Positions 53,909 to 64,000 of a DNA stretch of 64,000 bases are shown in pieces. A program made the translations under genes and the position numbers. Location: positions 1,933,403 to 1,997,402 of the forward strand of contig NZ_KB235896.1 of assembly GCF_000332135.1 (NCBI RefSeq). Reading direction: 5' to 3'. Below the pieces are notes generated by a model. It did no database searches, had not been told where the DNA came from, and saw only the letters and a program-made list of their open reading frames with translations. The number at the start of each line of letters is the position of its first letter. Within the stretch, counting starts at the first letter, position 1. The stretch is from Anabaena sp. PCC 7108 (lineage in GTDB: Bacteria > Cyanobacteriota > Cyanobacteriia > Cyanobacteriales > Nostocaceae).

Positions 53909-53912
53909 TGAT

Positions 53913-54296
53913 CTACTTTTTCGCTGCTTTTGGACGCTTAGTTCCATATTTGGAACGACCTTGCTTCCTATCTTTAACTCCGGCTGTATCTAACGTGCCA
54001 CGGATAATGTGGTATCTCACGCCTGGTAAGTCTTTTACCCGACCGCCACGAATCATCACAACAGAGTGTTCTTGCAAGTTGTGGCCAATACCTGGGATGT
54101 AAGCTGTGACTTCAAATCCGGAGGTAAGTCTGACCCTTGCTACTTTGCGGAGCGCTGAGTTCGGCTTTTTCGGTGTAGTTGTGTAGACTCTGGTACAAAC
54201 CCCTCGACGTTGAGGGCATTGTTTCAAAGCCGGGGACTTAGTTTTCTGACGCGCTTGTTCGCGTTCGGTACGTATTAGCTGCTGTATTGTTGGCAT
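53913..54296 (-). CDS. rpsL: 30S ribosomal protein S12
   Basis: 127 residues. It sits at the decoding centre and sets fidelity. Conserved text: [38 protein letters not shown] (Lys of the streptomycin site in [11 protein letters not shown]) and [20 protein letters not shown], then [20 protein letters not shown]. It is the first gene of the str operon. Confidence 0.98.
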   Translation of the reverse strand: MPTIQQLIRTEREQARQKTKSPALKQCPQRRGVCTRVYTTTPKKPNSALRKVARVRLTSGFEVTAYIPGIGHNLQEHSVVMIRGGRVKDLPGVRYHIIRGTLDTAGVKDRKQGRSKYGTKRPKAAKK

Positions 54297-54523
54297 GAGT
54301 TACAGCGCGTGTTGCTGCTTATAGTCTATTTTAACAAATCCTGATTATAGCGTTTTTCATGATTTTTTGTCAATTATTATTTTGTTATGACATCAGTTAT
54401 CAGTTGCTATGTTATGAACGTGCAAACTAAAATCACAATAGCTGATTTATCTTGTGAACGTTATGAGCTAACTACCACGTTTAGCAATATTTTCAAATTT
54501 TCCCACCATTGCTACTAGAGAAT

Positions 54524-54853
54524 TCAGGAGTCAGAAATAGAGAAGGAATTTCCACAGCTACAGGTAGCTATCGCTAGTGGGTTATGGAAGCGAAAACCTC
54601 CACCCATCAGGTCTTCTGAATAATCCAATACTAACCCAGTAATATAATTCATACTTTGAGCGTCTAGGACTACTTGAGTTCCATTAACGTCAAAAACCTG
54701 ATCTTCAACTTTGACCACTTGGTCAAAATAAATATCGTAAAACAATCCAGAACAGCCACCAGGCTTGACTTGCAAGCGAAACAAGATATTTGGCTGTTGC
54801 TTGGATTTTAATCGACCGATTTCATTTGCGGCTGCTAAACTCAATTGAATCAT
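54524..54853 (-). CDS. A-type iron-sulfur cluster assembly protein (IscA/SufA-like)
   Basis: 109 residues from ATG 54853 (MIQLSLAAANEIGRLKSKQQ); the longer frame start at 54922 is rejected since the extra 23 residues are not family-like. The three cluster-ligand cysteines are C34 in PGGCSGLFYDI, and C98 and C100 in ATCSCGNSFSIS. The protein carries Fe-S clusters to apo-proteins such as those of photosystem I or NDH-1. One of several paralogs usual in cyanobacteria; which one cannot be told here. Confidence 0.9.
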   Translation of the reverse strand: MIQLSLAAANEIGRLKSKQQPNILFRLQVKPGGCSGLFYDIYFDQVVKVEDQVFDVNGTQVVLDAQSMNYITGLVLDYSEDLMGGGFRFHNPLAIATCSCGNSFSISDS

Positions 54854-54974
54854 GGAATTTTTGTCGCACAAACCCCATAACCATATTAGAGGGAGTTTGA
54901 CAATTCGGGGCAAGAAGTTCACTAAGAGCGGGAGAATGAGCCAATCATATCAAATTGGGCGAATTAATCTTTAC

Positions 54975-55394
54975 TTATTTTTCAGTACGAGCATAGTCGT
55001 CTTGGTAGCGAATAATATCATCTTCACCTAAATATTCGCCATTTTGGACTTCAATTAAAACTAAAGGAATTACCCCAGGATTCTCTAAACGATGAACAGT
55101 GCATTGAGGTACGTAGGTTGACTGATTATTACTGAGTAAAACTTCTTGCTGACCACAAACAACTCTAGCTGTGCCAGAAACCACTATCCAGTGTTCGCTA
55201 CGGTGGTGGTGCATTTGTAGACTAAGGCGATGTCCCGGCTTAACTTCGATTCGCTTAATTTTATATCCGCGCCCTTCTTCCAAAACTGTAAAAGAACCCC
55301 AAGGACGTAATTCACTAGCAGCAATACTTCTAGGATTGAGGGCTGCGTTCAGGGTGAGAGCGTTAGACTGGGTTGTTTCTGTAAATGAAGCCAT
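54975..55394 (-). CDS. Mannose-6-phosphate isomerase type II-like cupin
   Basis: 139 residues from ATG 55394; GAGG lies five bases upstream, so this start is favoured over 55415. It is a single cupin barrel: RPWGSFTVLEEGRGYKIKRIEVKPGHRLSLQMHHHRSEHW (metal His cluster) and CTVHRLENPGVIPLVLIEVQ. Matches the cupin part of bifunctional ManC enzymes, without the guanylyltransferase domain. It may isomerise mannose-6-phosphate or a related sugar phosphate for exopolysaccharide synthesis. Confidence 0.88.
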   Translation of the reverse strand: MASFTETTQSNALTLNAALNPRSIAASELRPWGSFTVLEEGRGYKIKRIEVKPGHRLSLQMHHHRSEHWIVVSGTARVVCGQQEVLLSNNQSTYVPQCTVHRLENPGVIPLVLIEVQNGEYLGEDDIIRYQDDYARTEK

Positions 55395-55683
55395 AGTTAC
55401 CTCAGATGGAGACATACAAAAAAGTTATTATTCTTAATAGTGGATTCAAGAATTTGACTTGATATTTAAATAGTGAAAATTAGCAATTTAATTTCACTTT
55501 GCTAACCATAGCAAAATTAGATGTTATGGCGTAACTCATTACCAGCAAAACTTTTGGGTCTATACTAACTCTTCATCAAAGAAAATGCCAGCTTGTTCTC
55601 AACTTCAAAAAAGGATCAAAAAGTTAGAATGCAAAATCATGAAAAATGTTTTTTATAATTTTGCATTTGAGGTGGTAGTTGGA

Positions 55684-57633
55684 CTATGGTTCTGGGTTGA
55701 GAAAAATACCAATACCGTTATGGACACGAGCCGCAGTACTGGGGGAACGGTCAAGTAATTGCCCTCCCAAGTATAAACTTGTCGAACTACCACCGTCCAA
55801 ATTTAGGGCATTTACACAGCCCATAACCTGCATTAACTTAGCGTGTTCAGCTAAGGTAGCCCCTGCTCCACCAGCGCGATTATGGACAGCGGCAACCATC
55901 AAATTACCTGTATTGGTGGTACAAATAGCACTGCGAACTGCTTTTTCAGAGATAAAAGCGGCGCTGAATTTTTCGGCTTTGGCATCGAGAACAATTTGCC
56001 GATTTTGAATCAAGAGTGGACCGGCTCCGACAATGTGGGGATAACGGCTAAAATCGGTGGGAGTAGTATTGCTAGTAATACTGACTTTTGTGCCAATAGG
56101 CAATTTATTGGCGTTAGTAGTAGCAGTACCGCGTAAAGTGAGGAGGTAGCCGTTTTGGGGAATGGGAACGGGGGTGACACCTGCTTTACCACCGGGTAGC
56201 TGATTGGTAATTTGGTCATTTTGGACAACTAAAAGCATTTCATTGTCTGTGAGAGGTGTATAAGTACTGCCCCAAACAGATGTATAACGAGCAATACCAG
56301 TTTGGGCATAGCCACTGTTAAGAAAAAGAATGGGTAAGGACTGGTTATTGGCACTGATTAAACTTTCATTTAAGGTGAGACGGCCAAAGTAAAATTGTCC
56401 TGAATCATTCCAAGCGATCGCACCCCTGTTTAAAATTGGTCCTGATACCCACTGATGATCCCGACGAATAGCCCCTAAAGGTAATTTATTATTGCGATTA
56501 AAATAACCACCATTAATACCAGCTACTGCTAAATAGCGCTGTGCAGTTTGAATTAAAGGAGCAGAGCCAGTTAGGCTGTCAGGATTTACCCACATAGGCT
56601 TGATTGTTAAACCTACTACACGGGGATTAATTTCTAACCAGACAACTGGAAAGCTATCTTTACCTAAGGTGACAAACTTTTGTTGCCAGCGCAAGCCCTT
56701 TGCCCAAGTGATATCCTTAGCTACCAAAGCATCAGGTCGAATATCTACAATTAAGCGATTGGGGTTAGCGATCGCACTAATACGCGGAGATAGGCCAAAG
56801 GGAACACTGAGACTGATAATAGTTTGATTGTTAACCATCTCCACTTTTTGAATCAGTGGGTCAGGAGTTTTTGCTAGTGGTAATTGTTTTAACTGGTTTG
56901 GCGGTAATATAACTGGCTGGGGAGTATAACGTTGAATTAAGGCAGAATCTGCGATCCCATCTAGAGTAATTGTCCACTCTCTATTTAACGGTGTAGAGGC
57001 TTGAGAAGTTGGTGCATTTGGATCAATAGGTCTTTTGATAGGCTGACCTTCTGCAACTTGCCAAGGAGTTGGACGATCTAAATCGACAACAAGTCTCTCC
57101 CCAGTAGATCTTTTTCCCTGACGGAAATCGTTGATTTTGGCTGGAGGGGTAGAAATCACCAGCATATTGCCATTAGCTTGCATCTGCCAGCCAGCTGTTT
57201 GTGCAAAACTAGAAATATCTAAATAACGATATCCTCCCTGCAACATGGCATTTAAAGCTAGTGGTGGTTTGATTGACGAAAACCACTCCACGGGTTGTTG
57301 AGCCGGGTTAGTAGTATTTAATAAATCTACCCCGATTAATTGTCTTAATGCCCCATCACTCAGATGAGTTGTCACCCTGCCAGTAGTTCCCGATTTCTGT
57401 AACCAAGCCCCTGCTAAAGTCCGACCGTTGAGAGAAATTTGATTACCAGATGGGATTATTTCTCCTGAAGCAGGTGACGGAGAAGTCAGAATGGGAACTG
57501 GTTGGGCATTAGTACCACAAGTAGCAGTTAACCACAGTGCTGTGGACAGAATTGGTGATACAGAGCAGCCAAAAAACCTATTGAGATTTAGGGTAATGGT
57601 ATTCAAGTCTAGTTGTCGGCAAGAATTCGGCAT
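55684..57633 (-). CDS. Exported phosphodiester glycosidase-family protein
   Basis: 649 residues. A weak signal peptide-like hydrophobic region is at about 25-45. The first half has beta-rich AMIN-like repeats (LVVDLDRPTPWQV; RLIVDIRPDALV). The second half (from about 350) is the NAGPA/phosphodiester glycosidase domain: VAGINGGYFNRNNKLPLGAI, PHIVGAGPLLIQNRQIV, VMGCVNALNLDGGSSTSLYL (the conserved NLDGGSST) and GIGIFLNPEP at the end. Such proteins hydrolyse sugar-phosphodiesters in cell walls or surface polymers; AMIN would target it to peptidoglycan. The substrate is not known. Confidence 0.82.
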   Translation of the reverse strand: MPNSCRQLDLNTITLNLNRFFGCSVSPILSTALWLTATCGTNAQPVPILTSPSPASGEIIPSGNQISLNGRTLAGAWLQKSGTTGRVTTHLSDGALRQLIGVDLLNTTNPAQQPVEWFSSIKPPLALNAMLQGGYRYLDISSFAQTAGWQMQANGNMLVISTPPAKINDFRQGKRSTGERLVVDLDRPTPWQVAEGQPIKRPIDPNAPTSQASTPLNREWTITLDGIADSALIQRYTPQPVILPPNQLKQLPLAKTPDPLIQKVEMVNNQTIISLSVPFGLSPRISAIANPNRLIVDIRPDALVAKDITWAKGLRWQQKFVTLGKDSFPVVWLEINPRVVGLTIKPMWVNPDSLTGSAPLIQTAQRYLAVAGINGGYFNRNNKLPLGAIRRDHQWVSGPILNRGAIAWNDSGQFYFGRLTLNESLISANNQSLPILFLNSGYAQTGIARYTSVWGSTYTPLTDNEMLLVVQNDQITNQLPGGKAGVTPVPIPQNGYLLTLRGTATTNANKLPIGTKVSITSNTTPTDFSRYPHIVGAGPLLIQNRQIVLDAKAEKFSAAFISEKAVRSAICTTNTGNLMVAAVHNRAGGAGATLAEHAKLMQVMGCVNALNLDGGSSTSLYLGGQLLDRSPSTAARVHNGIGIFLNPEP

Positions 57634-58310
57634 TTTTACGATCCTTAACTTCAGTACTTATGAAAAGTATCACCCTAAGAGCTATCTGACCAATTATGAG
57701 AAAAGCTTAAAAAATTATGACTTTATTGGCAATAACCGTGATACCATTTAAGGTGGATTTTTATAACTAGTAAAAACTAGCAAGTATCTTTACCCCAAAA
57801 CTACTATCATTTAATGTTCTAAATGACACTTTTTCTAAAGAGTCTATAATAGTAGTCCAGGCGTTTAAGGCCAAATTCAATAATCTTGCAATTTCACTGA
57901 TGGCTGCCACTGTTGCAAATTCAGGGAAACCCATACTTCTAATGAGACTAGAAAGACTAGACAAGCAGCAAAAATATAGACAAAAGGAATATTTTAGGAA
58001 TTCTCAAATGGGCATATAGTGTAATAGTTTCAAAAAGCATAGAAATACTTAGGTTCAACATCTAAATACAGATAATGTTAAAGAAACTCAATTGTCCAGA
58101 CAAAGATAGCATTTCTAACAGTACATAAACACCTAAAACAATAACACGGTAGTTTTAACACGGGTAAACCATAAAGTAAACCCGAAGTTAAAATTTTTTT
58201 TCCCTAAATTTTCGTGATTATGTATTTCTCCATCGTTAAAGTTAGAAATTTTTCTTTTCGGCAGTAGCAATATTGGCAAAATCAGTAACTCAAAATTTCA
58301 GGAATAGAGT
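57634..58310. other. Divergent spacer upstream of glutamate synthase, possible gene fragment
   Basis: 677 AT-rich bases. A minus-strand frame at 57767-57964 (65 codons) reads MSSLSSLIRSMGFPEFATVA and continues as a plausible helical stretch with EIARLLNLAL; it could be a gene remnant but has no supported family. The glutamate synthase promoter should lie at about 58000-58250. No perfect NtcA site (GTA-N8-TAC) was found there by eye. Confidence 0.4.
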
Positions 58311-61300
58311 ATGAATCGTCAATCGTTGAATCAGGGTCAGAACATTACATTGTCAGAGATGGAAATCAAAGAGACATACCAAGGACAAAGATGGTTAGTA
58401 GAAGAACGGGATGCTTGTGGTGTAGGATTTATAGCCCATCGCCAAAACCATGCTAGTCATGAAATTCTAGCAAAAGCCTTAACCGCCTTAACCTGCTTAG
58501 AACATAGAGGAGGATGCAGCGCAGACCAAGACTCAGGCGATGGTGCTGGTATTTTGACAGCCATTCCTTGGGAATTGTTTCCACAAGAAGGAATTAATGT
58601 TTCTGACACTGATAAGACGGCTGTGGGGATGATATTTTTACCCCAAGATCAGGAAGCTGCCCAACAAGCAAAAGCTAAATTTGAGCAAATAGCATCTGAA
58701 GAAAAATTCACTGTACTGGGCTGGCGAGTAGTCCCCGTACTTCCCGATGTATTAGGGGTGCAAGCAAGAGAAAATCAACCCCAAATAGAACAAGTTTTCC
58801 TAGCTTCGGCTCATAAAAGTGGTGATGAATTAGAAAGAGAACTGTATATCACTCGTCGTCGGATTGCTAAAGCGACCAAAAACATTTCTGAAGAATTTTA
58901 TATTTGTTCCTTGTCCAACCGGACAATTGTCTACAAAGGCATGGTGCGTTCGGCAGTGTTGGGAGAGTTTTATGAGGATTTAAAAAATCCGGCTTTCAAA
59001 AGTGCTTTTGCAGTTTATCACCGCCGTTTTAGTACCAACACTATGCCCAAGTGGCCTTTGGCGCAACCGATGCGGCTATTGGGTCACAATGGTGAAATCA
59101 ACACATTGTTGGGTAACATTAACTGGATGATGGCACGAGAAGCCACTTTAAATCATCCAGTTTGGGATGGACGTGCTGACGAATTTAAACCACTGGTAAA
59201 TATTGATAGTAGTGACTCAGCCACACTCGATAATGTCCTGGAGTTGCTGGTGCGTTCTGGACGCAGCCCCTTGGAAGCCTTAATGATGATGGTTCCTGAG
59301 GCTTACAAAAATCAACCTTCTTTGCAGAATTATCCCGAAATAGTTGATTTTTATGAATATTACAGCGGTTTGCAAGAAGCCTGGGATGGACCTGCACTTT
59401 TGGTATTTAGTGATGGCAAAAAAGTTGGTGCAACACTAGATCGAAATGGCTTAAGACCGGCTCGCTATGTAATTACCAAAGATGACTATATAGTGGTAGC
59501 TTCTGAAGCTGGTGTGGTGGAATTCCCAGAAGCAAATATTCTTGAAAAAGGCAGACTGGGGCCTGGGCAAATGATTGCTGTGGATTTAACAAACCAGGAA
59601 GTTCTGAAGAATTGGGAAATTAAACAGCGGATTGCTAAACAGTATCCTTATGGGGAATGGCTGCAACAGTACCGCCAAGAATTGAAACAGTTAGTAAAAC
59701 CGTCATCTGTTAATGGTAACGGTCATCATCCAACTGACAACGAGCAACTAATCACTGCCAAAATCGATAAACAAACTTTACTGCAACAGCAAATTGCTTT
59801 TGGCTACACATCAGAAGATGTGGAAATGATTATTCAGCCCATGGCTAATGTAGGTGCAGAACCAACTTTTTGCATGGGTGATGATATTCCCTTGGCGGTG
59901 CTGTCAGAAAAATCTCACTTGCTGTATGACTATTTTAAACAACGTTTTGCTCAGGTGACAAACCCACCAATTGACCCTTTACGGGAAAAACTGGTGATGT
60001 CTTTGACAGTGGAATTGGGTGAGAGGGGTAACTTATTAGAACCCAAGGCAGAACACGCCCGGAGACTAAAGCTAGAGTCGCCAGTGCTGACTGATACAGA
60101 GTTGGATGCAATTAAGTTATCAGGATTTGCGACGGCTGAGTTATCAACTTTATTCCCTATTGCTTCGGGGCCAGATGGTTTGAAAGCTGCGTTGGAATCT
60201 TTACAAAAACAAGCAGCAGAATCAGTTCAGGCTGGTGCGAAGATTTTGATATTGAGTGATCAAGCAGGTGCAGGAATTGGTGCAGAATTAACCTACATTC
60301 CACCTTTGTTAGCTGTGGGTGCTGTCCACCATTACTTAATCCGCCAAGGTTTGCGGATGAAAACATCGCTGGTAGTGCATACGGCTCAATGTTGGAGTAC
60401 TCATCATTTTGCTTGTCTGCTGGGCTACGGTGCTGGTGCGGTTTGCCCGTATATGGCTTTGGATACTGTGCGGGATTGGTGGTCTGACCCGAAAACCCAA
60501 CAGTTTATGGAAAGGGGTAAAATTAATCTGTTGACTCTTGAACAAGCGATCGCTAATTATCGTCAAGCTGTAGAGTCAGGTTTGCTGAAAATTCTCTCAA
60601 AAATGGGAATTTCTTTACTTTCTAGCTATCAAGCCGCACAAATTTTTGAAGCTATTGGTATCGGTGGCGATTTGTTAGCTTTGGGTTTCTGGGGGACTAC
60701 TTCCCGAATTGGTGGTCTGAGTTGCATGGAACTCGCACAAGAAGTACTTTCTTTCCATAGCAAGGCTTTCCCAGAACTGACAACCAAGAAATTAGAAAAT
60801 CTGGGCTTCGTTCAGTACCGCCCCGGTGGTGAATATCACATGAATAGCCCGGAACTGTCTAAGGCGCTGCATAAGGCTGTAGACGGTAAGCATTATGACC
60901 ATTACGAAGTTTACAAAAAACATCTTCAAGGTAGACCAACAACGGCTTTGCGCGATTTGTTGGATTTCCAAAGCGAGCGCCCATCTATCCCCATTGAACA
61001 AGTAGAATCAGTTAGCGAGATTGTCAAACGCTTCTGTACTGGGGGAATGTCCTTAGGTGCATTGTCAAGAGAAGCACACGAAACTTTAGCGATTGCCATG
61101 AATCGCATCGGTGGTAAATCTAATTCTGGTGAAGGTGGCGAAGATCCAGTTCGTTACAATGTGTTAAATGATGTTGACTCATCTGGTCATTCACCCACTC
61201 TTCCCCATTTAAATGGGTTACGGAATGGTGACACGGCTGCGAGTGCCATCAAGCAAGTAGCATCAGGTCGGTTTGGTGTCACTCCCGGATATCTAGCCAG

Positions 61301-62984
61301 CGCCAAACAAATTGAAATCAAAATCGCCCAAGGTGCAAAACCTGGGGAAGGTGGACAACTACCAGGTCCAAAAGTAAGTCCTTACATCGCCATGTTACGG
61401 CGTTCTAAGCCTGGTGTAACTTTGATTTCGCCACCGCCACACCATGATATTTACTCAATTGAAGATTTGGCGCAGTTAATTTTTGATCTGCATCAAATTA
61501 ACCCCAAAGCACAAGTTTCCGTGAAGCTAGTTGCAGAAATTGGAATTGGCACAATTGCGGCTGGTGTAGCCAAAGCCAACGCTGATATTATCCAGATTTC
61601 TGGTCATGATGGCGGGACTGGGGCATCACCTTTGAGTTCTATTAAACACGCTGGCAGCCCGTGGGAACTCGGATTGAGTGAAGTGCATCGGGTGTTGATG
61701 GAGAATAGTTTGCGCGATCGCGTAGTTTTGCGAGTAGATGGCGGTCTCAAGAGTGGCTGGGATGTCCTAATTGCAGCATTAATGGGGGCTGAGGAATTCG
61801 GTTTCGGTTCAATAGCGATGATTGCTGAAGGCTGTATTATGGCGCGGGTATGTCATTTAAATACCTGTCCCAAGGGAGTTGCTACTCAGAAAGAAGAACT
61901 ACGTCTACGGTTTAGCGGTATCCCAGAACACGTTGTTAATTTCTTTTATTTTGTCGCTGAAGAAGCCCGTAGTTTATTGGCAAGACTTGGCTACCGTTCT
62001 CTATCAGAATTGATTGGGAGAGGCGATTTATTAACAGTGCGTTCTGATGTCAATCTCACTAAAACCCAAGCCCTGAATCTAGATTGCTTAACCAAACTAC
62101 CAGATGCAAAACAAAATCGTAGCTGGTTGGTGCATGAAGAAGTCCACAGCAACGGTGCAGTCATCGATGATCAATTGCTGGCTGATATCGATATCCAAGC
62201 CGCAATCAAGAATCAAACTACTGTCAACAAGACGATGGCAATTGTCAATACTGACAGAACCGTAGGCGCAAGATTAGCAGGTGCAATTGCTTCCCAATAC
62301 GGTGATAGTGGCTTTGAAGGGCAAATCAACCTCAATTTCACTGGTAGTGTAGGGCAAAGCTTTGGCGCATTTAATCTGCCTGGTTTAACTTTAACCCTGA
62401 GCGGTGAAGCTAACGACTACGTAGGTAAGGGAATGCACGGTGGGGAAATTATCATTAAACCCCCAGCCGCAGCGACTTATGACCCAGCACAAAATGTGAT
62501 TGTTGGCAATACTTGTCTTTATGGTGCGACCGGTGGTGTGTTATTTGCCAACGGTTTAGCTGGAGAACGCTTTGCTGTAAGGAATTCTAAAGGTACAGCC
62601 GTCATTGAAGGCGCTGGGGATCATTGCTGCGAGTACATGACTGGTGGGGTGATTGTTGTCCTGGGTAAAGTTGGCAGGAACGTAGGTGCGGGTATGACTG
62701 GGGGACTGGGATATTTCTTAGATGAAGATGGTTCTTTCCCGGAATTAGTCAACAAAGCTATTGTCAAAACCCAGCGGGTAGAGACAGAAGCAGGTGCGAA
62801 ACAACTTTATGAGTTAATTAAAACTCATTGCGATCGCACAGGTTCACCCAAAGCCAAACTAATTATCCAAAACTGGGCAGAATATTTACCAAAATTCTGG
62901 CAATTAGTTCCACCTTCTGAAGCCGACAGTCCAGAAGCGAATCCTGAAGCAACTTCAGAACAAAAACAACTAAGTTCTGTTTAA
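58311..62984 (+). CDS. Ferredoxin-dependent-type glutamate synthase large protein
   Basis: 1557 residues, the length of cyanobacterial ferredoxin-dependent GOGAT (GlsF/GltS); the NADH-type large subunit GltB is nearly as long, so the type is likely rather than certain. It makes glutamate from glutamine and 2-oxoglutarate with electrons from ferredoxin. The catalytic Cys is C36 after a 35-residue propeptide (ERDACGVGF). The 3Fe-4S cysteines are C1175, C1181 and C1186 in CHLNTCPKG with the Cys before it. The FMN/central domain has [13 protein letters not shown] and [16 protein letters not shown]. The start ATG has AGGA seven bases before it. No gltD lies in the window, in line with the ferredoxin type. 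Confidence 0.88.
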   Translation: MNRQSLNQGQNITLSEMEIKETYQGQRWLVEERDACGVGFIAHRQNHASHEILAKALTALTCLEHRGGCSADQDSGDGAGILTAIPWELFPQEGINVSDTDKTAVGMIFLPQDQEAAQQAKAKFEQIASEEKFTVLGWRVVPVLPDVLGVQARENQPQIEQVFLASAHKSGDELERELYITRRRIAKATKNISEEFYICSLSNRTIVYKGMVRSAVLGEFYEDLKNPAFKSAFAVYHRRFSTNTMPKWPLAQPMRLLGHNGEINTLLGNINWMMAREATLNHPVWDGRADEFKPLVNIDSSDSATLDNVLELLVRSGRSPLEALMMMVPEAYKNQPSLQNYPEIVDFYEYYSGLQEAWDGPALLVFSDGKKVGATLDRNGLRPARYVITKDDYIVVASEAGVVEFPEANILEKGRLGPGQMIAVDLTNQEVLKNWEIKQRIAKQYPYGEWLQQYRQELKQLVKPSSVNGNGHHPTDNEQLITAKIDKQTLLQQQIAFGYTSEDVEMIIQPMANVGAEPTFCMGDDIPLAVLSEKSHLLYDYFKQRFAQVTNPPIDPLREKLVMSLTVELGERGNLLEPKAEHARRLKLESPVLTDTELDAIKLSGFATAELSTLFPIASGPDGLKAALESLQKQAAESVQAGAKILILSDQAGAGIGAELTYIPPLLAVGAVHHYLIRQGLRMKTSLVVHTAQCWSTHHFACLLGYGAGAVCPYMALDTVRDWWSDPKTQQFMERGKINLLTLEQAIANYRQAVESGLLKILSKMGISLLSSYQAAQIFEAIGIGGDLLALGFWGTTSRIGGLSCMELAQEVLSFHSKAFPELTTKKLENLGFVQYRPGGEYHMNSPELSKALHKAVDGKHYDHYEVYKKHLQGRPTTALRDLLDFQSERPSIPIEQVESVSEIVKRFCTGGMSLGALSREAHETLAIAMNRIGGKSNSGEGGEDPVRYNVLNDVDSSGHSPTLPHLNGLRNGDTAASAIKQVASGRFGVTPGYLASAKQIEIKIAQGAKPGEGGQLPGPKVSPYIAMLRRSKPGVTLISPPPHHDIYSIEDLAQLIFDLHQINPKAQVSVKLVAEIGIGTIAAGVAKANADIIQISGHDGGTGASPLSSIKHAGSPWELGLSEVHRVLMENSLRDRVVLRVDGGLKSGWDVLIAALMGAEEFGFGSIAMIAEGCIMARVCHLNTCPKGVATQKEELRLRFSGIPEHVVNFFYFVAEEARSLLARLGYRSLSELIGRGDLLTVRSDVNLTKTQALNLDCLTKLPDAKQNRSWLVHEEVHSNGAVIDDQLLADIDIQAAIKNQTTVNKTMAIVNTDRTVGARLAGAIASQYGDSGFEGQINLNFTGSVGQSFGAFNLPGLTLTLSGEANDYVGKGMHGGEIIIKPPAAATYDPAQNVIVGNTCLYGATGGVLFANGLAGERFAVRNSKGTAVIEGAGDHCCEYMTGGVIVVLGKVGRNVGAGMTGGLGYFLDEDGSFPELVNKAIVKTQRVETEAGAKQLYELIKTHCDRTGSPKAKLIIQNWAEYLPKFWQLVPPSEADSPEANPEATSEQKQLSSV

Positions 62985-62991
62985 TCCGTAG

Positions 62992-63010
62992 GGGCGGGGT
63001 TTCCCCGCCC
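62992..63010. terminator. GGGCGGGG/CCCCGCCC hairpin between convergent genes
   Basis: A perfect 8-bp GC stem (62992-62999 with 63003-63010) and TTT loop sits 8 bases after the glutamate synthase stop and 15 before the deacetylase stop. It lacks a long T-run, but the stem is very stable and lies between convergent ends, so it probably stops or stabilises both transcripts. The sequence type is a common cyanobacterial intergenic repeat. Confidence 0.6.
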
Positions 63011-63024
63011 TGAAAACAGGTGAT

Positions 63025-63933
63025 TTACTTCTTGTTAGCAATTAACGCCTGGTTTTTATCTTGCAGTTCTAAAAGCTCAGGAATGGTAACAAACTTATAA
63101 CCTTGTTTACGAAACTTACTGATAATTTCTGGTAACGCTGTGACGGTGTGAGAGCGATTACCACCTCCATCATGCATTAATACGATACCGCCTGGTTTTG
63201 CAGACCTAAAGACATTATTAATTAATTTGGGTACGGAGGGACGAGAGTAGTCTACTGAGTCAGCAGACCAGACAATAATGCCGTATTTATTACTTTTCGC
63301 ATAAGCAACAACACCATTATTCATAATGCCACCGGGTGGACGAAACAAACTGGTTTTCACTCCTGTGGTTTGATAAATTATGTCTGTGGTTTTGTCAATT
63401 TCGTAAGCCGCCATTTGCGGGTTCATGTGGTGATACCAATGATGCCAAGTATGATTAGCAATGGTGTGACCTTCACTAACTACCCGCTTGGCTAATTCAG
63501 GATAATTCTTGACATTTTGCCCAACAACAAAAAATGTCCCCTTAATCTTATTCTTTTTGAGAATATCTAGTACTTGAATTGTGCTTTTAGGCCAAGGACC
63601 ATCATCAAAAGTGAGTGCAATAACTTTGTCTTCTGGAGGGAGTTTAGCTTCCTTAATAATTGCCCCTTGAAACCGTGATGGTAAATCAGGAGCAATGCCT
63701 TTTGCTTGTGCTTCTTGCTGCCAACTATTGAGCATTATTGCCTTAAATTCTTCAATACGCTCCTGAGTGCTTACATTAGCAGCAATATCATTAACAAGCA
63801 AATTTTGGCTACTTTGGGCTTCAGATGCATTTGGTTTGACTAGCATCATAAAACCAATTCCCACAGTACCAGTTAGACAAACCAATGCAATTAATATTCC
63901 TTGCGGCCAAAAAAACGATTTATTTTGTTCCAC
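63025..63933 (-). CDS. Polysaccharide deacetylase (NodB domain)
   Basis: 302 residues. An N-terminal anchor helix (about 12-32, ILIALVCLTGTVGIGFMMLV) puts the enzyme outside the membrane. The NodB domain (about 100-290) has motif 1 ALTFDDGPWP (the metal/catalytic Asp pair), motif 2 HTIANHTWHH (metal His), motif 3 LFRPPGGIMN and motif 5 IVLMHDGGG. It removes N-acetyl groups from cell-wall peptidoglycan or a surface polysaccharide. The gene converges on glutamate synthase, and its start lies about 70 bases from the window end. Confidence 0.92.
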   Translation of the reverse strand: MEQNKSFFWPQGILIALVCLTGTVGIGFMMLVKPNASEAQSSQNLLVNDIAANVSTQERIEEFKAIMLNSWQQEAQAKGIAPDLPSRFQGAIIKEAKLPPEDKVIALTFDDGPWPKSTIQVLDILKKNKIKGTFFVVGQNVKNYPELAKRVVSEGHTIANHTWHHWYHHMNPQMAAYEIDKTTDIIYQTTGVKTSLFRPPGGIMNNGVVAYAKSNKYGIIVWSADSVDYSRPSVPKLINNVFRSAKPGGIVLMHDGGGNRSHTVTALPEIISKFRKQGYKFVTIPELLELQDKNQALIANKK

Positions 63934-64000
63934 TATATAGCTCCTTCAAGGGTTGAACCATCAGCCAGGGTTCTGACGGTAGGTTATAACACATTTTGTC

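Noticed and set aside
58000-58310. NtcA nitrogen-control site before glutamate synthase
   Set aside because: I looked for GTA-N8-TAC; near candidates (GTACATAAACACC, GTAGTTTTAACACG) do not match the second half-site.
1-64000. tRNA or rRNA genes
   Set aside because: No T-loop consensus (GGTTCRANYCC) with a matching acceptor stem was recognised by eye; a covariance-model scan would settle it.

Overview
The window comes from a cyanobacterium, most likely a filamentous heterocyst-former of the Nostoc/Anabaena type. Signs seen directly are: an ndhA-ndhI-ndhG-ndhE cluster of the photosynthetic NDH-1 complex, a 1557-residue glutamate synthase of the ferredoxin-type length, an RNase E ending in the cyanobacterial RRRRRRSSA peptide, cyanobacterial families such as DUF1830 and DUF4079-like proteins, many HIP1 octamers (GCGATCGC, e.g. 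266-273), and a heavy load of short tandem heptamer/octamer/16-mer repeats (STRRs). There is no phage, plasmid backbone, CRISPR array, rRNA or recognisable tRNA.

Layout. 1-8.8 kb: pgsA (cut by the window edge), a small Cys-rich membrane protein, a transporter-like/HEAT-repeat fusion, infC, an alpha/beta hydrolase, a BON-domain protein and ilvH. 8.8-15 kb: a minus-strand series running response regulator, arsM, arsS, quinone-oxidoreductase-like enzyme, pentapeptide membrane protein; arsM-arsS is the arsenic methylation/arsenosugar pair. 15-22.5 kb: an acyltransferase, then gltA-ndhA-ndhI-ndhG-ndhE-nadK on the minus strand, with intergenic spacers full of repeats. 22.5-30.4 kb: sixA, two membrane proteins, a 1516-residue Cache-HAMP-7xPAS-GGDEF sensor and a DUF1830 protein. 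30.4-39.9 kb: an accessory-looking stretch with a CTERM-like surface protein, an orphan B12-type radical SAM protein, a DICT/degenerate HD-GYP protein overlapping a pentapeptide protein, small ORFs, a CPBP protease, clpS and a STAS protein. 39.9-46.1 kb: a radical SAM/DUF2344 fusion, rne and rnhB. 46.4-48.7 kb: DUF1997, pheA and a LON-like domain protein. 49.1-54.3 kb: the str operon (rpsL-rpsG-fusA-tuf-rpsJ). 54.5-64 kb: an A-type Fe-S carrier, a mannose-6-phosphate-isomerase-like cupin, a phosphodiester glycosidase, glutamate synthase and a polysaccharide deacetylase.

Most genes are housekeeping. The unusual layer is the repeat content. STRRs do not only fill spacers: they run into genes and supply C-termini and stop codons (pgsA, the HEAT protein, the hydrolase, ndhI and a membrane protein), and ten heptamers sit in frame inside the radical SAM/DUF2344 protein. 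Three copies of a 124-145 bp terminal-inverted-repeat element (one split by a nested 120-bp insertion) and a 172-bp element with perfect 18-bp inverted ends lie between genes. I saw no clearly new multi-gene system. The best functional candidates are the arsM/arsS neighbourhood and the orphan radical SAM gene. All functional statements rest on reading motifs by eye, without database searches.
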